This document shows positions 25,687 to 34,220 of a stretch of DNA of 64,000 nucleotides, one piece after another. Under the pieces are notes generated by a model. The model was given only the letters and a program-made list of their open reading frames with translations, did not search any database and had not been told where the DNA came from. Origin of the DNA: an uncultured Acetatifactor sp. (lineage in GTDB: Bacteria > Bacillota > Clostridia > Lachnospirales > Lachnospiraceae). The stretch spans positions 124,001 through 188,000 of the forward strand of contig CAKRYI010000001.1 of assembly GCA_934426825.1 (NCBI GenBank), written 5' to 3'. Numbering within the stretch: the first letter of the stretch is position 1; every line of letters begins with the position of its first letter. Made by a program: the position numbers and the translations under genes.

Positions 25687-25814
25687 GTTTAACGCCTCTC
25701 TTTCTGTACTTAATTAAAGTATAGAATAATTACACTTTATTCGTCAACAAATTTTATGCGGATTTCTGTCAATTTATGTAGAATCGGAGTATTTGAATGT
25801 ATAAAAACTGTTTC

Positions 25815-25843
25815 TTGTATGGAGTTGGCATTTAGGGTATAAT
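25815..25843 (+). promoter_or_regulatory. Promoter in front of the structured element
   Basis: TTGTAT (25815-25820), 17 bases, TATAAT (25838-25843). The expected start near 25850 coincides with the first base-paired positions of the folded element. Confidence 0.6.
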
Positions 25844-25846
25844 ATA

Positions 25847-25953
25847 CGCGAGCGAAAAAACAAGCGGCTGCGAAGCAGACATTTGTTTTTTCGCCGCGAT
25901 AACGAACGAACCGCCTGCGTCAGCAGGCAAAAAGCGCAAAAGCGCGGGTTCGT
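25847..25953 (+). other. Highly structured intergenic RNA element of unknown class
   Basis: Hairpin A: GCGAAAAAACAA (25852-25863) pairs perfectly with TTGTTTTTTCGC (25883-25894), extended by CGCG/CGCG around a bulged A, with an inner CTGC-GAA-GCAG stem. Element B: ACGAACC (25906-25912) pairs with GGTTCGT (25947-25953) and encloses two hairpins, GCCTGC-GTCA-GCAGGC (25913-25928) and GCGC-AAAA-GCGC (25934-25945), a three-way junction. About 60 bases separate it from the next start codon. It could be a cis-regulatory leader, a small RNA, or a dispersed palindromic repeat; I do not recognise a known class. Confidence 0.5.
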
Positions 25954-26014
25954 GAGTTCTTAACAAGAGACATAATGAGAATTGCTGTCAGCTAAAAGGT
26001 ACGGAGAGACAAGA

Positions 26015-26338
26015 ATGGGGCAGAAAATACAGTATCGTCCGGATTTGTATCTGGGGGAAAGCATTAGCGGGAAAAAACTGGATAAAATAAAAACAAAGCT
26101 GGAGAAGCATCCGATTCTGTCCGGAGTATGGCTGATTGCCATATCCCAAAATCCGCATGACCAGTTGGAAATACTGTCTGCGCGGCAGTTGGAACAGAGA
26201 TATTATGAAAAATATCCTGTGGAAGTGGTAGGAATTGCCGGGAATTACGACGAGGCGGTTGCCGTGGTGGAACAGATGGTACAGGAATGCCTTACCGAGA
26301 GAGGTGATTGTGCATTGAAGGAGTATTTACTATGTTAG
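26015..26338 (+). CDS. Hypothetical protein upstream of DUF2953 gene
   Basis: A 107-residue soluble protein without a family I recognise. It starts MGQKIQYRPDLYLGESI, has a basic helix (KKLDKIKTKLEKHP), a hydrophobic strand (LSGVWLIAIS) and ends in an acidic helical part with VVGIAGNYDEAVAVVEQM. ATG 26015 follows GGAGAG by seven bases. The last seven bases overlap the next gene, suggesting that the two are co-translated. It is the first gene after the structured element at 25.85 kb, which may control it. Confidence 0.75.
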   Translation: MGQKIQYRPDLYLGESISGKKLDKIKTKLEKHPILSGVWLIAISQNPHDQLEILSARQLEQRYYEKYPVEVVGIAGNYDEAVAVVEQMVQECLTERGDCALKEYLLC

Positions 26339-27300
26339 CTGTAATCTTAAAGATTTTGAGCATAATAGGGATAGTCCTTTTGGTTGCACTGTGCGTTCTG
26401 GCAGTGCTGTTGTTGATAGTACTTTTCTGTCCGGTGGTTTACCGGATAAACGGAAAGAAAGACAGCACGGAGATGACGGCAAAAATCAGGGCAAGGTGGC
26501 TGTTTGGACTGTTACGGGCGGTATATTGCTATCCGGAGCCGGGCAGATTGATTGTCAAGGTTTTGTGTTTCCCTGTCTTTGATTCCGGTGCGGAAAAGAA
26601 ACCGAAGAAAAAGAAGCACCGCGGTTCAAAGAAAAAAGAAAAGCAATCAGAGGGGGCGGCAGCGGACGCACCCGTGAAAAGTACGGTTCCATACAACACC
26701 GGGGAATCAGAAAAAGAGAAATTAGAAAAAGAAGAAGCGCGGAAAGAAGAAATACAAAAAGCAGAATCCGAGCAAAAAGAAGCTCCAAAAGAGGAGTCTT
26801 CGGAGAAAATCTCGGAGGAATCTTCGGAGGAAGCGTCCGAAAAAGAAAACGGTCTCCGGCGCAAGATTAAAAAAATAAAGTACACAATTCGCGGGATATA
26901 TGATAAAATAAAACATATTTTGGAAGAACTTGGTTTTTATAAGGAACTCTTACAGGATGAGGACACAAAGGCCCTGCTTTCCCACGGGTGCGGACGGATT
27001 GGAAAAGTGCTGAAACACATACGTCCGAGAAAGCTGAAAGCAGATATTACTTACGGAACCGGTTCGCCGGACACCACCGGTTATCTCTACGCATTCTATG
27101 GAATGCTATCTCCGAAACTGGGAAAAGATATTTGCATTGTTCCGGATTTTGAGGAGCCGATACTGGAGGGCAGCTTATATGCGGCGGGACATATTACGGT
27201 ATGCACGCTGTTAATCAATATATTGGCACTGTTGTTGGACAAACGTCTGCGTATTCTGCTTGGCAGATTAAAAGCGCACAGAGCAGGCAGACAGAAATAA
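26332..27300 (+). CDS. DUF2953 domain protein (YtfI-like)
   Basis: A 322-residue protein: one or two N-terminal transmembrane segments (residues 3-33), a conserved stretch PVVYRINGKKDSTEM and FGLLRAVYCY, a long Lys/Glu-rich low-complexity linker (about 90-180), and a C-terminal DUF2953 part with LKADITYGTGSPDTTGYLYAFYGML and a last helix. Bacillus ytfI stands beside ytfJ, as here with the gerW-like gene 34 bases on. The role is unknown but the pairing suggests sporulation. ATG 26332 overlaps the preceding stop. Confidence 0.85.
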   Translation: MLAVILKILSIIGIVLLVALCVLAVLLLIVLFCPVVYRINGKKDSTEMTAKIRARWLFGLLRAVYCYPEPGRLIVKVLCFPVFDSGAEKKPKKKKHRGSKKKEKQSEGAAADAPVKSTVPYNTGESEKEKLEKEEARKEEIQKAESEQKEAPKEESSEKISEESSEEASEKENGLRRKIKKIKYTIRGIYDKIKHILEELGFYKELLQDEDTKALLSHGCGRIGKVLKHIRPRKLKADITYGTGSPDTTGYLYAFYGMLSPKLGKDICIVPDFEEPILEGSLYAAGHITVCTLLINILALLLDKRLRILLGRLKAHRAGRQK

Positions 27301-27334
27301 AAGTGTTGGATACGGACACGGAAATGAGGTTAAT

Positions 27335-27745
27335 ATGGCAGAAAAAGACAATCAGTTTCAGGGTGTTGTAGAATCCCTGCTTCGTGGTATGGATACCGTG
27401 CTTTCCACCAAGACGGTAGTCGGTGAGGCAACTCAGGTGGGAGACACCATTATTCTTCCTTTGGTAGATGTGACCTTTGGTGTAGGCGCAGGTGCGGGAA
27501 ATAATTCGCAGAAGGGCAGTGCCTCCGGTGCCGGTGGTCTGGGCGGAAAGATGACTCCCAGTGCAGTGCTGGTTATCAAGAACGGCTCCACCAAGCTGGT
27601 AAATATCAAGAATCAGGATACCGTAACCAAGATTTTGGATATGGTTCCCGACCTTGTGGACAAGTTCACCCAGCCAAAGGAAAAGGAAGCGGATATGTCC
27701 GACGAGGAAGCCGTTGACATTGCTTTTCCGGAAGAGGCGGAATAA
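27335..27745 (+). CDS. ytfJ: GerW family sporulation protein YtfJ
   Basis: A 136-residue protein of the GerW/YtfJ family, needed in Bacillus for normal germination with some nutrients. Signature features are the start VVESLLRGMDTVLSTKTVVGEA, then DTIILPLVDVTFGVGAGAG and a glycine-rich GSASGAGGLGGKMTPSAVLVI. ATG 27335 follows GAAATGAGG. It is part of the unit with the DUF2953 gene and supports a spore-forming host. Confidence 0.93.
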   Translation: MAEKDNQFQGVVESLLRGMDTVLSTKTVVGEATQVGDTIILPLVDVTFGVGAGAGNNSQKGSASGAGGLGGKMTPSAVLVIKNGSTKLVNIKNQDTVTKILDMVPDLVDKFTQPKEKEADMSDEEAVDIAFPEEAE

Positions 27746-27800
27746 GGGGAAACAGTTAACATATAATATATAGAGTGAGATAGTATATGGATGAAAAGAC

Positions 27801-27941
27801 ATGAAGAAGATTATCGGACTCATTGCTTTTTTTATCGCAATCGGTATGCTGCTTATGATTATCACTCATAACCGGTTGGTTGGCCTTATCATCATCGCTC
27901 TGTTATTGTTTGTGGGGTATAATTGTTTTTGTGGTGACTAA
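27801..27941 (+). CDS. Small hydrophobic protein (46 residues)
   Basis: An open frame from ATG 27801 encodes a 46-residue protein, MKKIIGLIAFFIAIGMLLM at the start, with two hydrophobic stretches split by THNRL and ending YNCFCGD. The composition (basic start, two helices, Cys near the end) looks like a real small membrane protein. The ribosome binding site is weak (GGAT about nine bases upstream). It lies between gerW/ytfJ and the J-domain-like gene and ends 20 bases before the latter's GTG start. Function unknown. Confidence 0.5.
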   Translation: MKKIIGLIAFFIAIGMLLMIITHNRLVGLIIIALLLFVGYNCFCGD

Positions 27942-27960
27942 CTCCGTTTCGGAGGACACC

Positions 27961-28509
27961 GTGGCAAGAATGGACGATTTGGGTATGATTGATTGGGATG
28001 AAATCATCAAAGCAGAAGACCCGGAGGAATTGAAGGAAGCGAAATTGTGGCTCTTTCGTGAGAATGTAAGAATTCAGAATGAAAAGAAAGAGCTGAATGC
28101 TTCCCGCGATAAATTTCTCCATGAGACAACCGTGCTTCGTAAGGAATTGGACGAGCTGAGCCGCAAGACCATGCAGGAGCAGAAGCGGCTGCGGGAGGAG
28201 AGTCTTTTCTTTGATAAGAAAATGGACATTTTAAAAGCGGGTTTCCTGCAGCTGGAACAGGACCGCAAGGCATTTGAGCGGGAACGGAAAATGATGCGGG
28301 AAAATGCGCACAGGATAAGCAGTTCACAGGGCGGCGGAAGCGTGGAAGAGACGGTACAATTTCTTTTCCGAAATGTGGGAAATTCACTGGCACTCAGAAA
28401 ACGCTACCGGGATTTGGTGAAAATATTCCACCCGGACAACCTGTTCGGGGATGCGGAACTGATGCAGTCTATCAATAAGGAATTCCTGAAGCGCAAGGAT
28501 AAGTTCTGA
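27961..28509 (+). CDS. Coiled-coil protein with a J-domain-like C-terminus
   Basis: A 182-residue protein. Residues about 20-115 are a charged coiled coil (AKLWLFRENVRIQNEKKEL onward). The last 45 residues contain YRDLVKIFHPDN, with His-Pro-Asp at 157-159, and NKEFLKRKDKF, which fits helices II and III of a DnaJ domain. In DnaJ the domain is N-terminal and helix I precedes HPD; here it is C-terminal and cut short at the end. It may recruit DnaK, but this is inference. GTG 27961 is four bases after GGAGGA; ATG 27970 is the alternative. Confidence 0.7.
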   Translation: MARMDDLGMIDWDEIIKAEDPEELKEAKLWLFRENVRIQNEKKELNASRDKFLHETTVLRKELDELSRKTMQEQKRLREESLFFDKKMDILKAGFLQLEQDRKAFERERKMMRENAHRISSSQGGGSVEETVQFLFRNVGNSLALRKRYRDLVKIFHPDNLFGDAELMQSINKEFLKRKDKF

Positions 28510-28524
28510 TAAGACAGGAAAAAA

Positions 28525-28552
28525 GGTAGGAGTGAAAAATCATTCCTACCTC
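28525..28552. terminator. Bidirectional terminator between convergent genes
   Basis: AGGTAGGAGTGA and TCATTCCTACCT form a 12-bp stem with one G-T pair around AAAA. AAAAAA on the left gives a T run for the minus-strand rpmB transcript. Confidence 0.75.
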
Positions 28553-28588
28553 ATTCTTTACTGTTGTTTTAATTTAAAAGGAAAAAAC

Positions 28589-28774
28589 TTAAGCGCGCTC
28601 AACATTGCCGGACTTTAAGCAGCTGGTGCATACATGCATTCTCTTGGAACCGCCGTTTACCTTGCATTTAACGCTCTTTACATTAGAATTCCAAATTGCG
28701 TTGCTTCTTCTATGAGAATGGCTTACGTTGTTACCGAAATGAACGCCCTTACCACAAATATCACATTTAGCCAT
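28589..28774 (-). CDS. rpmB: 50S ribosomal protein L28
   Basis: Large-subunit protein, 61 residues, of the zinc-binding type: CDIC near the N-terminus and CTSC near the C-terminus form the Cys4 site. The sequence MAKCDICGKGVHFGNNVSHSH and RRSNAIWNSNVKSV is standard. GAGGTGTCAAG precedes the ATG. It is divergent from the Asp23 gene, the same neighbourhood as rpmB-yloU in Bacillus. A weak promoter, TTGCTT and TAATAT with a 17-base spacer, lies about 100 bases upstream. Confidence 0.98.
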   Translation of the reverse strand: MAKCDICGKGVHFGNNVSHSHRRSNAIWNSNVKSVKCKVNGGSKRMHVCTSCLKSGNVERA

Positions 28775-28931
28775 CTTGACACCTCCTCGACACTGCGCAT
28801 CTTACGCTTCATAATTTACATTGTAATACAAATAAATTCGTTCACAACATTGTTATATTAACAGATATAGTCAATAAAAGCAAGCATTAAAATTTCTTTT
28901 TTTCAATTTTTTCATTTTTTAGTTTCTTTTT

Positions 28932-28961
28932 TTGAGCAAAGCTGTTAGAATACAATATATA
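28932..28961 (+). promoter_or_regulatory. Promoter candidate for the Asp23 gene
   Basis: TTGAGC (28932-28937), 18 bases, TATATA (28956-28961) in the AT-rich divergent region. Confidence 0.4.
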
Positions 28962-28998
28962 TGTCTGTATGCAGAGAAGAAAGGATTGGTGAGTAAGT

Positions 28999-29358
28999 AT
29001 GAAAGGTTCTTCTATGAATACCCATATGGGGAATATTGTCATTGATAATGAAGTGATTGCCCAGTACGCGGGAAGCGTTGCAGTAGAATGCTTTGGTATC
29101 GTCGGAATGGCAGGAGTGAACGTGAAAGACGGACTGGTACGTCTGCTCAAGATGGACAGCATTACGAGAGGAATCAGTGTTTCTCTTAATAATAATAAGC
29201 TGATTCTTGATTTTCATGTTATTGTTGCCTATGGCGTGAGCATATTGGCGGTTTCTGACAATCTGATTAGCAGTGTAAAATACAAGGTAGAAGAGTTTAC
29301 CGGAATTGAGATTGAAAAAATCAACATCTTTGTTGAAGGTGTAAGAGTGATTGATTAA
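28999..29358 (+). CDS. Asp23/Gls24 family protein (YloU)
   Basis: A 119-residue envelope-stress-associated protein. It contains MGNIVIDNEVIAQYAG, the repeated strand pattern GIVGMAG and ISVSLNNNKLILDFHVIVAYGV, and the end SVKYKVEEFTGIEIEKINIFVEGV, typical of the alkaline-shock family. The precise role is unknown; staphylococcal Asp23 is membrane-associated. It precedes a FakA-type gene by 13 bases, the conserved yloU-yloV pair. Confidence 0.93.
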   Translation: MKGSSMNTHMGNIVIDNEVIAQYAGSVAVECFGIVGMAGVNVKDGLVRLLKMDSITRGISVSLNNNKLILDFHVIVAYGVSILAVSDNLISSVKYKVEEFTGIEIEKINIFVEGVRVID

Positions 29359-29371
29359 GGAGGATTTACCC

Positions 29372-31060
29372 GTGGCAATGCAGCAAATCGACGCTAAGAT
29401 GCTTTCCAAGATGTTCTTAGCCGGTGCAAAAAATTTGGAAAATAAGAAAGAATGGATTAATGAGCTGAACGTTTTCCCCGTTCCAGACGGAGATACCGGT
29501 ACCAACATGACGATGACTATCATGTCAGCAGCAAGAGAGGTATCTGCATTGGATGAGGGCGCAGGCATGGATGCCATCTGCAAGGCAATTTCCAGCGGTT
29601 CCCTGCGTGGAGCGAGAGGAAACTCCGGAGTTATTCTTTCCCAGTTGTTCCGTGGATTTACCAAGAGAATCAAGACAGAGGAAGTTTTGGATATTCCCAT
29701 TCTGGCAGAAGCGTTTGAAAAAGCAGTGGAGACAGCCTACAAAGCTGTTATGAAGCCGAAAGAGGGAACCATTCTTACCGTTGCCAAGGGCGCTGCCGAC
29801 AAGGCAAAGGAACTGGCAGAGGACGGCTGTGAAGATATGACACAGTTTTTGGATACCGTGATTGAGCATGCCAAATATGTGTTGAGCCAGACCCCGGAAA
29901 TGCTTCCGGTATTAAAACAGGCAGGCGTTGTGGATTCCGGCGGACAGGGTCTTGTAGAAGTTCTGTGCGGTGCATTTGACGCTTTTCAGGGAAAAGAAAT
30001 TGATTTGACGGTTGCACCCGAAGCAGAGAAAAAAGCGGATGCAGACGATTCCAAGAGTTCTTCCCTTAAGGCACAGGCTGAAATGGAAATCAAATACGGT
30101 TATTGCACGGAGTTTATTATTCTGTTAAATAAGACCTTTAATATCAAGGCGGAAATGGATTTCAAGGCATTTTTGGAGTCCATCGGCGATTCAATTGTAT
30201 GTGTGGCAGATGACGATGTTGTCAAAGTTCATGTACATACGAATGATCCCGGTCTGGCAATCCAGAAGGCGCTCAAGTATGGTGCATTATCCAACATGAA
30301 GATTGACAATATGCGTTTAGAGCATCAGGAAAAACTCTTCAAGATGTCAGAGAAAGAAGCAGCCATGGCAAAGGAAGAGAGCAAGCCGGACGAGCCTCCC
30401 AAGGCAGTCGGTTTCATTGCGGTGTCCGTAGGTGACGGTGTGAACGAGATTTTCAAGAGCCTTGGTGTGGACTATATCATCGAGGGCGGTCAGACCATGA
30501 ACCCCAGTACGGCAGACATTCTGGATGCAGTGGATAAGGTTAATGCGGAGAATATTTTCATTCTTCCCAACAATAAAAATATCATTCTTGCAGCAAATCA
30601 GGCTGCGGAGCTGATGACGGATAAGAATCTGCTGGTTATTCCTACCAAGACCATTCCGCAGGGAATTACCGCTGTTATTAACTATGTGCCCGATGCTTCC
30701 GTGGACGAGAACGAGGACAGCATGATTCGGGAAATCGGCAATGTCAAGACCGGTCAGGTGACCTATGCGGTGCGTGATACCGTTATTGATGACAAGGAAA
30801 TCAAAAAAGATGATTTCATGGGAATCGGTGACAAGGGTATCCTTGCAGTGGGTACGGATATGACAACCGTCACCAAAGACATGATGGCAGAGATGGTGGA
30901 TGAGGATTCCGAACTTATCAGTGTATACTACGGTTCTGATGTTACGGAGGAAGCTGCAGAGGCTCTCTGCGCTGAACTGGAAGCTGCATATCCTTCCTGT
31001 GATGTGGAACTGCAGTATGGCGGTCAGCCCATTTACTACTATGTGATTTCTGTAGAATAA
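29372..31060 (+). CDS. DAK2-domain fatty acid kinase ATP-binding subunit (FakA/YloV)
   Basis: A 562-residue protein that, with a DegV/FakB partner, phosphorylates fatty acids for membrane lipid synthesis. The N-terminal Dak phosphatase-like domain has NVFPVPDGDTGTNM, SLRGARGNSGVILSQ and VVDSGGQGLVE; the C-terminal part matches the DegV-associated FakA C domain. GTG 29372 lies eight bases after AAGGAGG. A DegV gene follows recG, which supports the pairing, though the operon is split by a terminator. Confidence 0.92.
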   Translation: MAMQQIDAKMLSKMFLAGAKNLENKKEWINELNVFPVPDGDTGTNMTMTIMSAAREVSALDEGAGMDAICKAISSGSLRGARGNSGVILSQLFRGFTKRIKTEEVLDIPILAEAFEKAVETAYKAVMKPKEGTILTVAKGAADKAKELAEDGCEDMTQFLDTVIEHAKYVLSQTPEMLPVLKQAGVVDSGGQGLVEVLCGAFDAFQGKEIDLTVAPEAEKKADADDSKSSSLKAQAEMEIKYGYCTEFIILLNKTFNIKAEMDFKAFLESIGDSIVCVADDDVVKVHVHTNDPGLAIQKALKYGALSNMKIDNMRLEHQEKLFKMSEKEAAMAKEESKPDEPPKAVGFIAVSVGDGVNEIFKSLGVDYIIEGGQTMNPSTADILDAVDKVNAENIFILPNNKNIILAANQAAELMTDKNLLVIPTKTIPQGITAVINYVPDASVDENEDSMIREIGNVKTGQVTYAVRDTVIDDKEIKKDDFMGIGDKGILAVGTDMTTVTKDMMAEMVDEDSELISVYYGSDVTEEAAEALCAELEAAYPSCDVELQYGGQPIYYYVISVE

Positions 31061-31097
31061 GTTCAAAAAGTTTGTATTTGTAAACGTGTGAAACATT

Positions 31098-31127
31098 AGA
31101 GGAGACCGCCTGTGTCTCCTCTTTTTT
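31098..31127 (+). terminator. Rho-independent terminator between fakA-type gene and recG
   Basis: AGAGGAGAC (31098-31106), seven-base loop, GTCTCCTCT (31114-31122), then six Ts. It ends 19 bases before recG, so recG needs its own promoter or readthrough. Confidence 0.85.
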
Positions 31128-31145
31128 ACCCGGACGGAGGGCAAA

Positions 31146-33203
31146 ATGGATAAGACAACTCCCATTATGGAAGTAAAGGGTGTGGGGGAGAAAACCCGCA
31201 AACTGTTTGAAAAAATTGATGTCCGGACGGTCGGAGACCTGATTGCGCATTACCCCAGAGATTATGAGACATTTAAGGAGCCGGTGCCGATAGGAAAAGC
31301 GGCTTGCGGCGAGGTGTGTGCCGTCTATGTGACGATTGCGGGGATTCCCAACCAGAAGCAAATCCGGAATCTGAATATTTTGAACGTGACGGTAAAAGAC
31401 ACCACCGGAGTGATGCAGCTTACCTTTTTTAATATGCCTTTTTTGAAAAAAGTATTGAAGCCGGGCGGAATGTATTTGTTTCGGGGAATGGTACAGAGCA
31501 GGGGCAGTTCCAAGATAATGGAGCAGCCCAAGATGTACGGCTATGAGGAGTACCGCAAACAGACGCAGAAATTACAGCCTAAATACGGACTGACGAAAGG
31601 GCTTACCAATCAGGCGGTGCAGAAAGCGGTAAAACAGGCGTTGTCTTTTTATGCCTTCGAAGAGGAGTTTCTGCCGCAGGATATGTTAGAACACTACCGG
31701 CTGATTTCCTATGAGGAGGCGGTCAATTCCATTCATTTTCCGGCGGACGTAAGCGAAGTGGAACAGGCGAGACGGCGCATGGTTTTTGAGGAGTTCTTTT
31801 CCTTTTTACTTTTACTTCGCAAAAATAAGGATTTGGCAGCGGGACTGCCCAACCGCTACGCTATGTTTGAGACGGCGGATACGGTGCGCTTTTTGGAGCA
31901 GATGCCTTTTGCGCTGACAAAGGCACAGAAAAAGGTATGGCAGGAAATCAAGGAGGACATGGGAAGTCCTTATTGCATGAACCGGCTGATTCAGGGAGAC
32001 GTTGGCTCCGGTAAAACGATTATCGCCTTTCTGGCGCTTTTAATGTGCGTGGCAAACGGCTATCAGGGCGCGCTGATGGCACCTACGGAGGTGCTTGCCA
32101 TGCAGCATTTTGAGAGTGTGAATCAGTATATCAGGGAGTATCATCTGGCTTTTCGCCCCGTCCTTTTGGTGGGTTCCATGACGGCGAAGGAAAAGAAAGA
32201 GGCATATGAGAAAATTGCTTCCGGCGAGGCGAATCTTATCATCGGCACCCATGCCGTTTTTCAGGAAAAGGTTGTCTACCGTTCTCTTGCGCTGGTGGTG
32301 ACGGACGAGCAGCACCGCTTCGGTGTCAGACAGAGGGAGGCGCTGGCGGAAAAGGGTAAGGAGCCCCATGTTCTTGTTATGAGTGCCACGCCGATTCCGA
32401 GAACTCTCGCCATTATTTTATACGGAGATTTGCATATTTCGGTGATTGATGAACTGCCGGCAAACCGTCTGCCCATCAAAAACTGTGTGGTGAATACTGC
32501 CTACCGCCCGAAGGCGTATGAATTTATCGCAAAAGAGGTGGCACAAGGCAGACAGGCGTATGTAATCTGTCCTCAGGTGGAAGAGGGTGAGATGGACGAT
32601 TTGGAAAATGTGGTGGATTATTCCGAAAAGCTGAAAGCGGCATTGCCGAAAGACATTCAGGTGGCGTACCTGCACGGGAAAATGCGTCCGGCAGACAAAA
32701 ACCGTATTATGGAGGAGTTTGCCGCCCACAATATCGACGTGCTGGTTTCGACCACGGTTATTGAGGTGGGAATCAATGTTCCGAATGCAACGGTGATGAT
32801 GGTGGAGAATGCGGAGCGTTTTGGTCTGGCGGGACTGCACCAGCTCAGGGGAAGAGTGGGACGAGGCGAACACCAGAGTTATTGTATTTTCGTGAGCACC
32901 AGTGAAAAGAAAGAGACTATGGAGCGGTTGCAGATTCTGAACAAGTCCAACGACGGTTTTTTCATTGCCTCGGAGGATTTGCGCCTAAGAGGTCCCGGAG
33001 AATTGTTGGGAGTGAGACAGAGCGGTGAGTTTTCCTTCCGGATAGGGGATGTCTATGCGGATGCGGCGGTACTTAAGGACGCCTCGGATGCGGTGGAAAC
33101 ACTTTTGCGGCAGGATGGGGAACTTAAGCTGCCGGAGCATGAAAAATTGCGTAAACACTTCATGAACACAAGCGACAGCACTGTTGACTTTAGAAGTATT
33201 TGA
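31146..33203 (+). CDS. recG: ATP-dependent DNA helicase RecG
   Basis: Branch-migration helicase that regresses stalled forks. The 685 residues show the wedge domain (residues 1-200, VKGVGEKTRKLF), Walker A GDVGSGKT, the DEQH box (VVTDEQHRFGVRQ), MSATPIPRTLA, and the C-terminal QLRGRVGRG and IASEDLRLRGPGELLG. ATG 31146 follows GGACGGAGGGC. The length is normal. Confidence 0.97.
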   Translation: MDKTTPIMEVKGVGEKTRKLFEKIDVRTVGDLIAHYPRDYETFKEPVPIGKAACGEVCAVYVTIAGIPNQKQIRNLNILNVTVKDTTGVMQLTFFNMPFLKKVLKPGGMYLFRGMVQSRGSSKIMEQPKMYGYEEYRKQTQKLQPKYGLTKGLTNQAVQKAVKQALSFYAFEEEFLPQDMLEHYRLISYEEAVNSIHFPADVSEVEQARRRMVFEEFFSFLLLLRKNKDLAAGLPNRYAMFETADTVRFLEQMPFALTKAQKKVWQEIKEDMGSPYCMNRLIQGDVGSGKTIIAFLALLMCVANGYQGALMAPTEVLAMQHFESVNQYIREYHLAFRPVLLVGSMTAKEKKEAYEKIASGEANLIIGTHAVFQEKVVYRSLALVVTDEQHRFGVRQREALAEKGKEPHVLVMSATPIPRTLAIILYGDLHISVIDELPANRLPIKNCVVNTAYRPKAYEFIAKEVAQGRQAYVICPQVEEGEMDDLENVVDYSEKLKAALPKDIQVAYLHGKMRPADKNRIMEEFAAHNIDVLVSTTVIEVGINVPNATVMMVENAERFGLAGLHQLRGRVGRGEHQSYCIFVSTSEKKETMERLQILNKSNDGFFIASEDLRLRGPGELLGVRQSGEFSFRIGDVYADAAVLKDASDAVETLLRQDGELKLPEHEKLRKHFMNTSDSTVDFRSI

Positions 33204-33263
33204 CGGTAAAATAGCTTTATGTCAATGAAAGAGTATTAATAATAAAATAAGGATTGGAAAAAT

Positions 33264-34133
33264 ATGTCGAAAATTGCGATAGTAACGGACAGTAACAGCG
33301 GTATTACTCAGGAGCAGGCGAAGGAAGCGGGGATTTTTGTCCTTCCCATGCCGTTTATGATTAACGGAACTACTTATTATGAAGATATTAATCTGACACA
33401 GGAGCAGTTTTACGGACTGCTTTCCGATGGTGCGGACATTTCCACCAGCCAGCCTTCCCCGGAGGCAGTGATGAATTTGTGGGACGAGGTTTTAAAAGAG
33501 TATGACGAGATTGTGCATATTCCCATGAGCAGCGGATTGTCGGGTTCCTGTCAGAGCGCCATGATGTTGGCGAAAGAATATGATGATAAAGTTCAGGTGG
33601 TAAACAACCAGCGAATTTCCGTTACCCAGAGACAGTCTGTAATAGATGCCATAGCGCTTGCAAAAAAGGGAATGAACGCCAAAGAAATCAAGGATTTTCT
33701 GGAAGCGGACAAATTCAACAGCAGTATTTATATTATGCTGGACACTTTGCATTATTTGAAGAAGGGCGGACGAATCACCCCTGCGGCTGCCGCTATCGGA
33801 ACCATGTTAAAATTAAAGCCGGTTTTGACAATTCAGGGAGAAAAGCTGGACGCTTTTGCCAAGGCCAGAACCGCAAGTCAGGGCAAGAGTATGATGATTA
33901 ACGCCATTAAGAATGATATTTCCACCCGTTTGGGCGGATTTACGGAGGAAAAAGGAATCTGGCTGCAGGTTGCCTATACCTATAACAGGGAGGCAGCATT
34001 GGCGTACCGGGATGAGATAGCGGAGCTGTTTCCGGGATATGACATTCACGTGGACCCGCTTTCTTTGAGTGTGGCATGCCATATCGGACCGGGTTCATTG
34101 GCATTTGCCTGCTGCAAAAAGATTGAGCTGTAA
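33264..34133 (+). CDS. DegV family fatty-acid-binding protein (FakB type)
   Basis: A 289-residue protein that binds a fatty acid and presents it to FakA. It starts KIAIVTDSNSGITQEQA, carries the TSQPSPE loop, IPMSSGLSGSCQSA and the GGRIT turn, and ends in HIGPGSLAFAC; these are the DegV fatty-acid-site segments. Together with the DAK2 protein it would supply acyl phosphate. ATG 33264 follows AAGGATTGG. Confidence 0.92.
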   Translation: MSKIAIVTDSNSGITQEQAKEAGIFVLPMPFMINGTTYYEDINLTQEQFYGLLSDGADISTSQPSPEAVMNLWDEVLKEYDEIVHIPMSSGLSGSCQSAMMLAKEYDDKVQVVNNQRISVTQRQSVIDAIALAKKGMNAKEIKDFLEADKFNSSIYIMLDTLHYLKKGGRITPAAAAIGTMLKLKPVLTIQGEKLDAFAKARTASQGKSMMINAIKNDISTRLGGFTEEKGIWLQVAYTYNREAALAYRDEIAELFPGYDIHVDPLSLSVACHIGPGSLAFACCKKIEL

Positions 34134-34156
34134 AGCAGATAGAATATAGGAAAAGC

Positions 34157-34198
34157 AAAAGCTGCCGTTGCCGGCGTCGTTGCGCAATGGCAGCTTTT
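34157..34198 (+). terminator. Terminator after the DegV gene
   Basis: AAAAGCTGCCGTTG pairs with CAATGGCAGCTTTT over 14 bp with one G-T pair; the T run is inside the right arm. Confidence 0.65.
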
Positions 34199-34220
34199 CA
34201 AAAGAAGGAGTAAGTAATAC

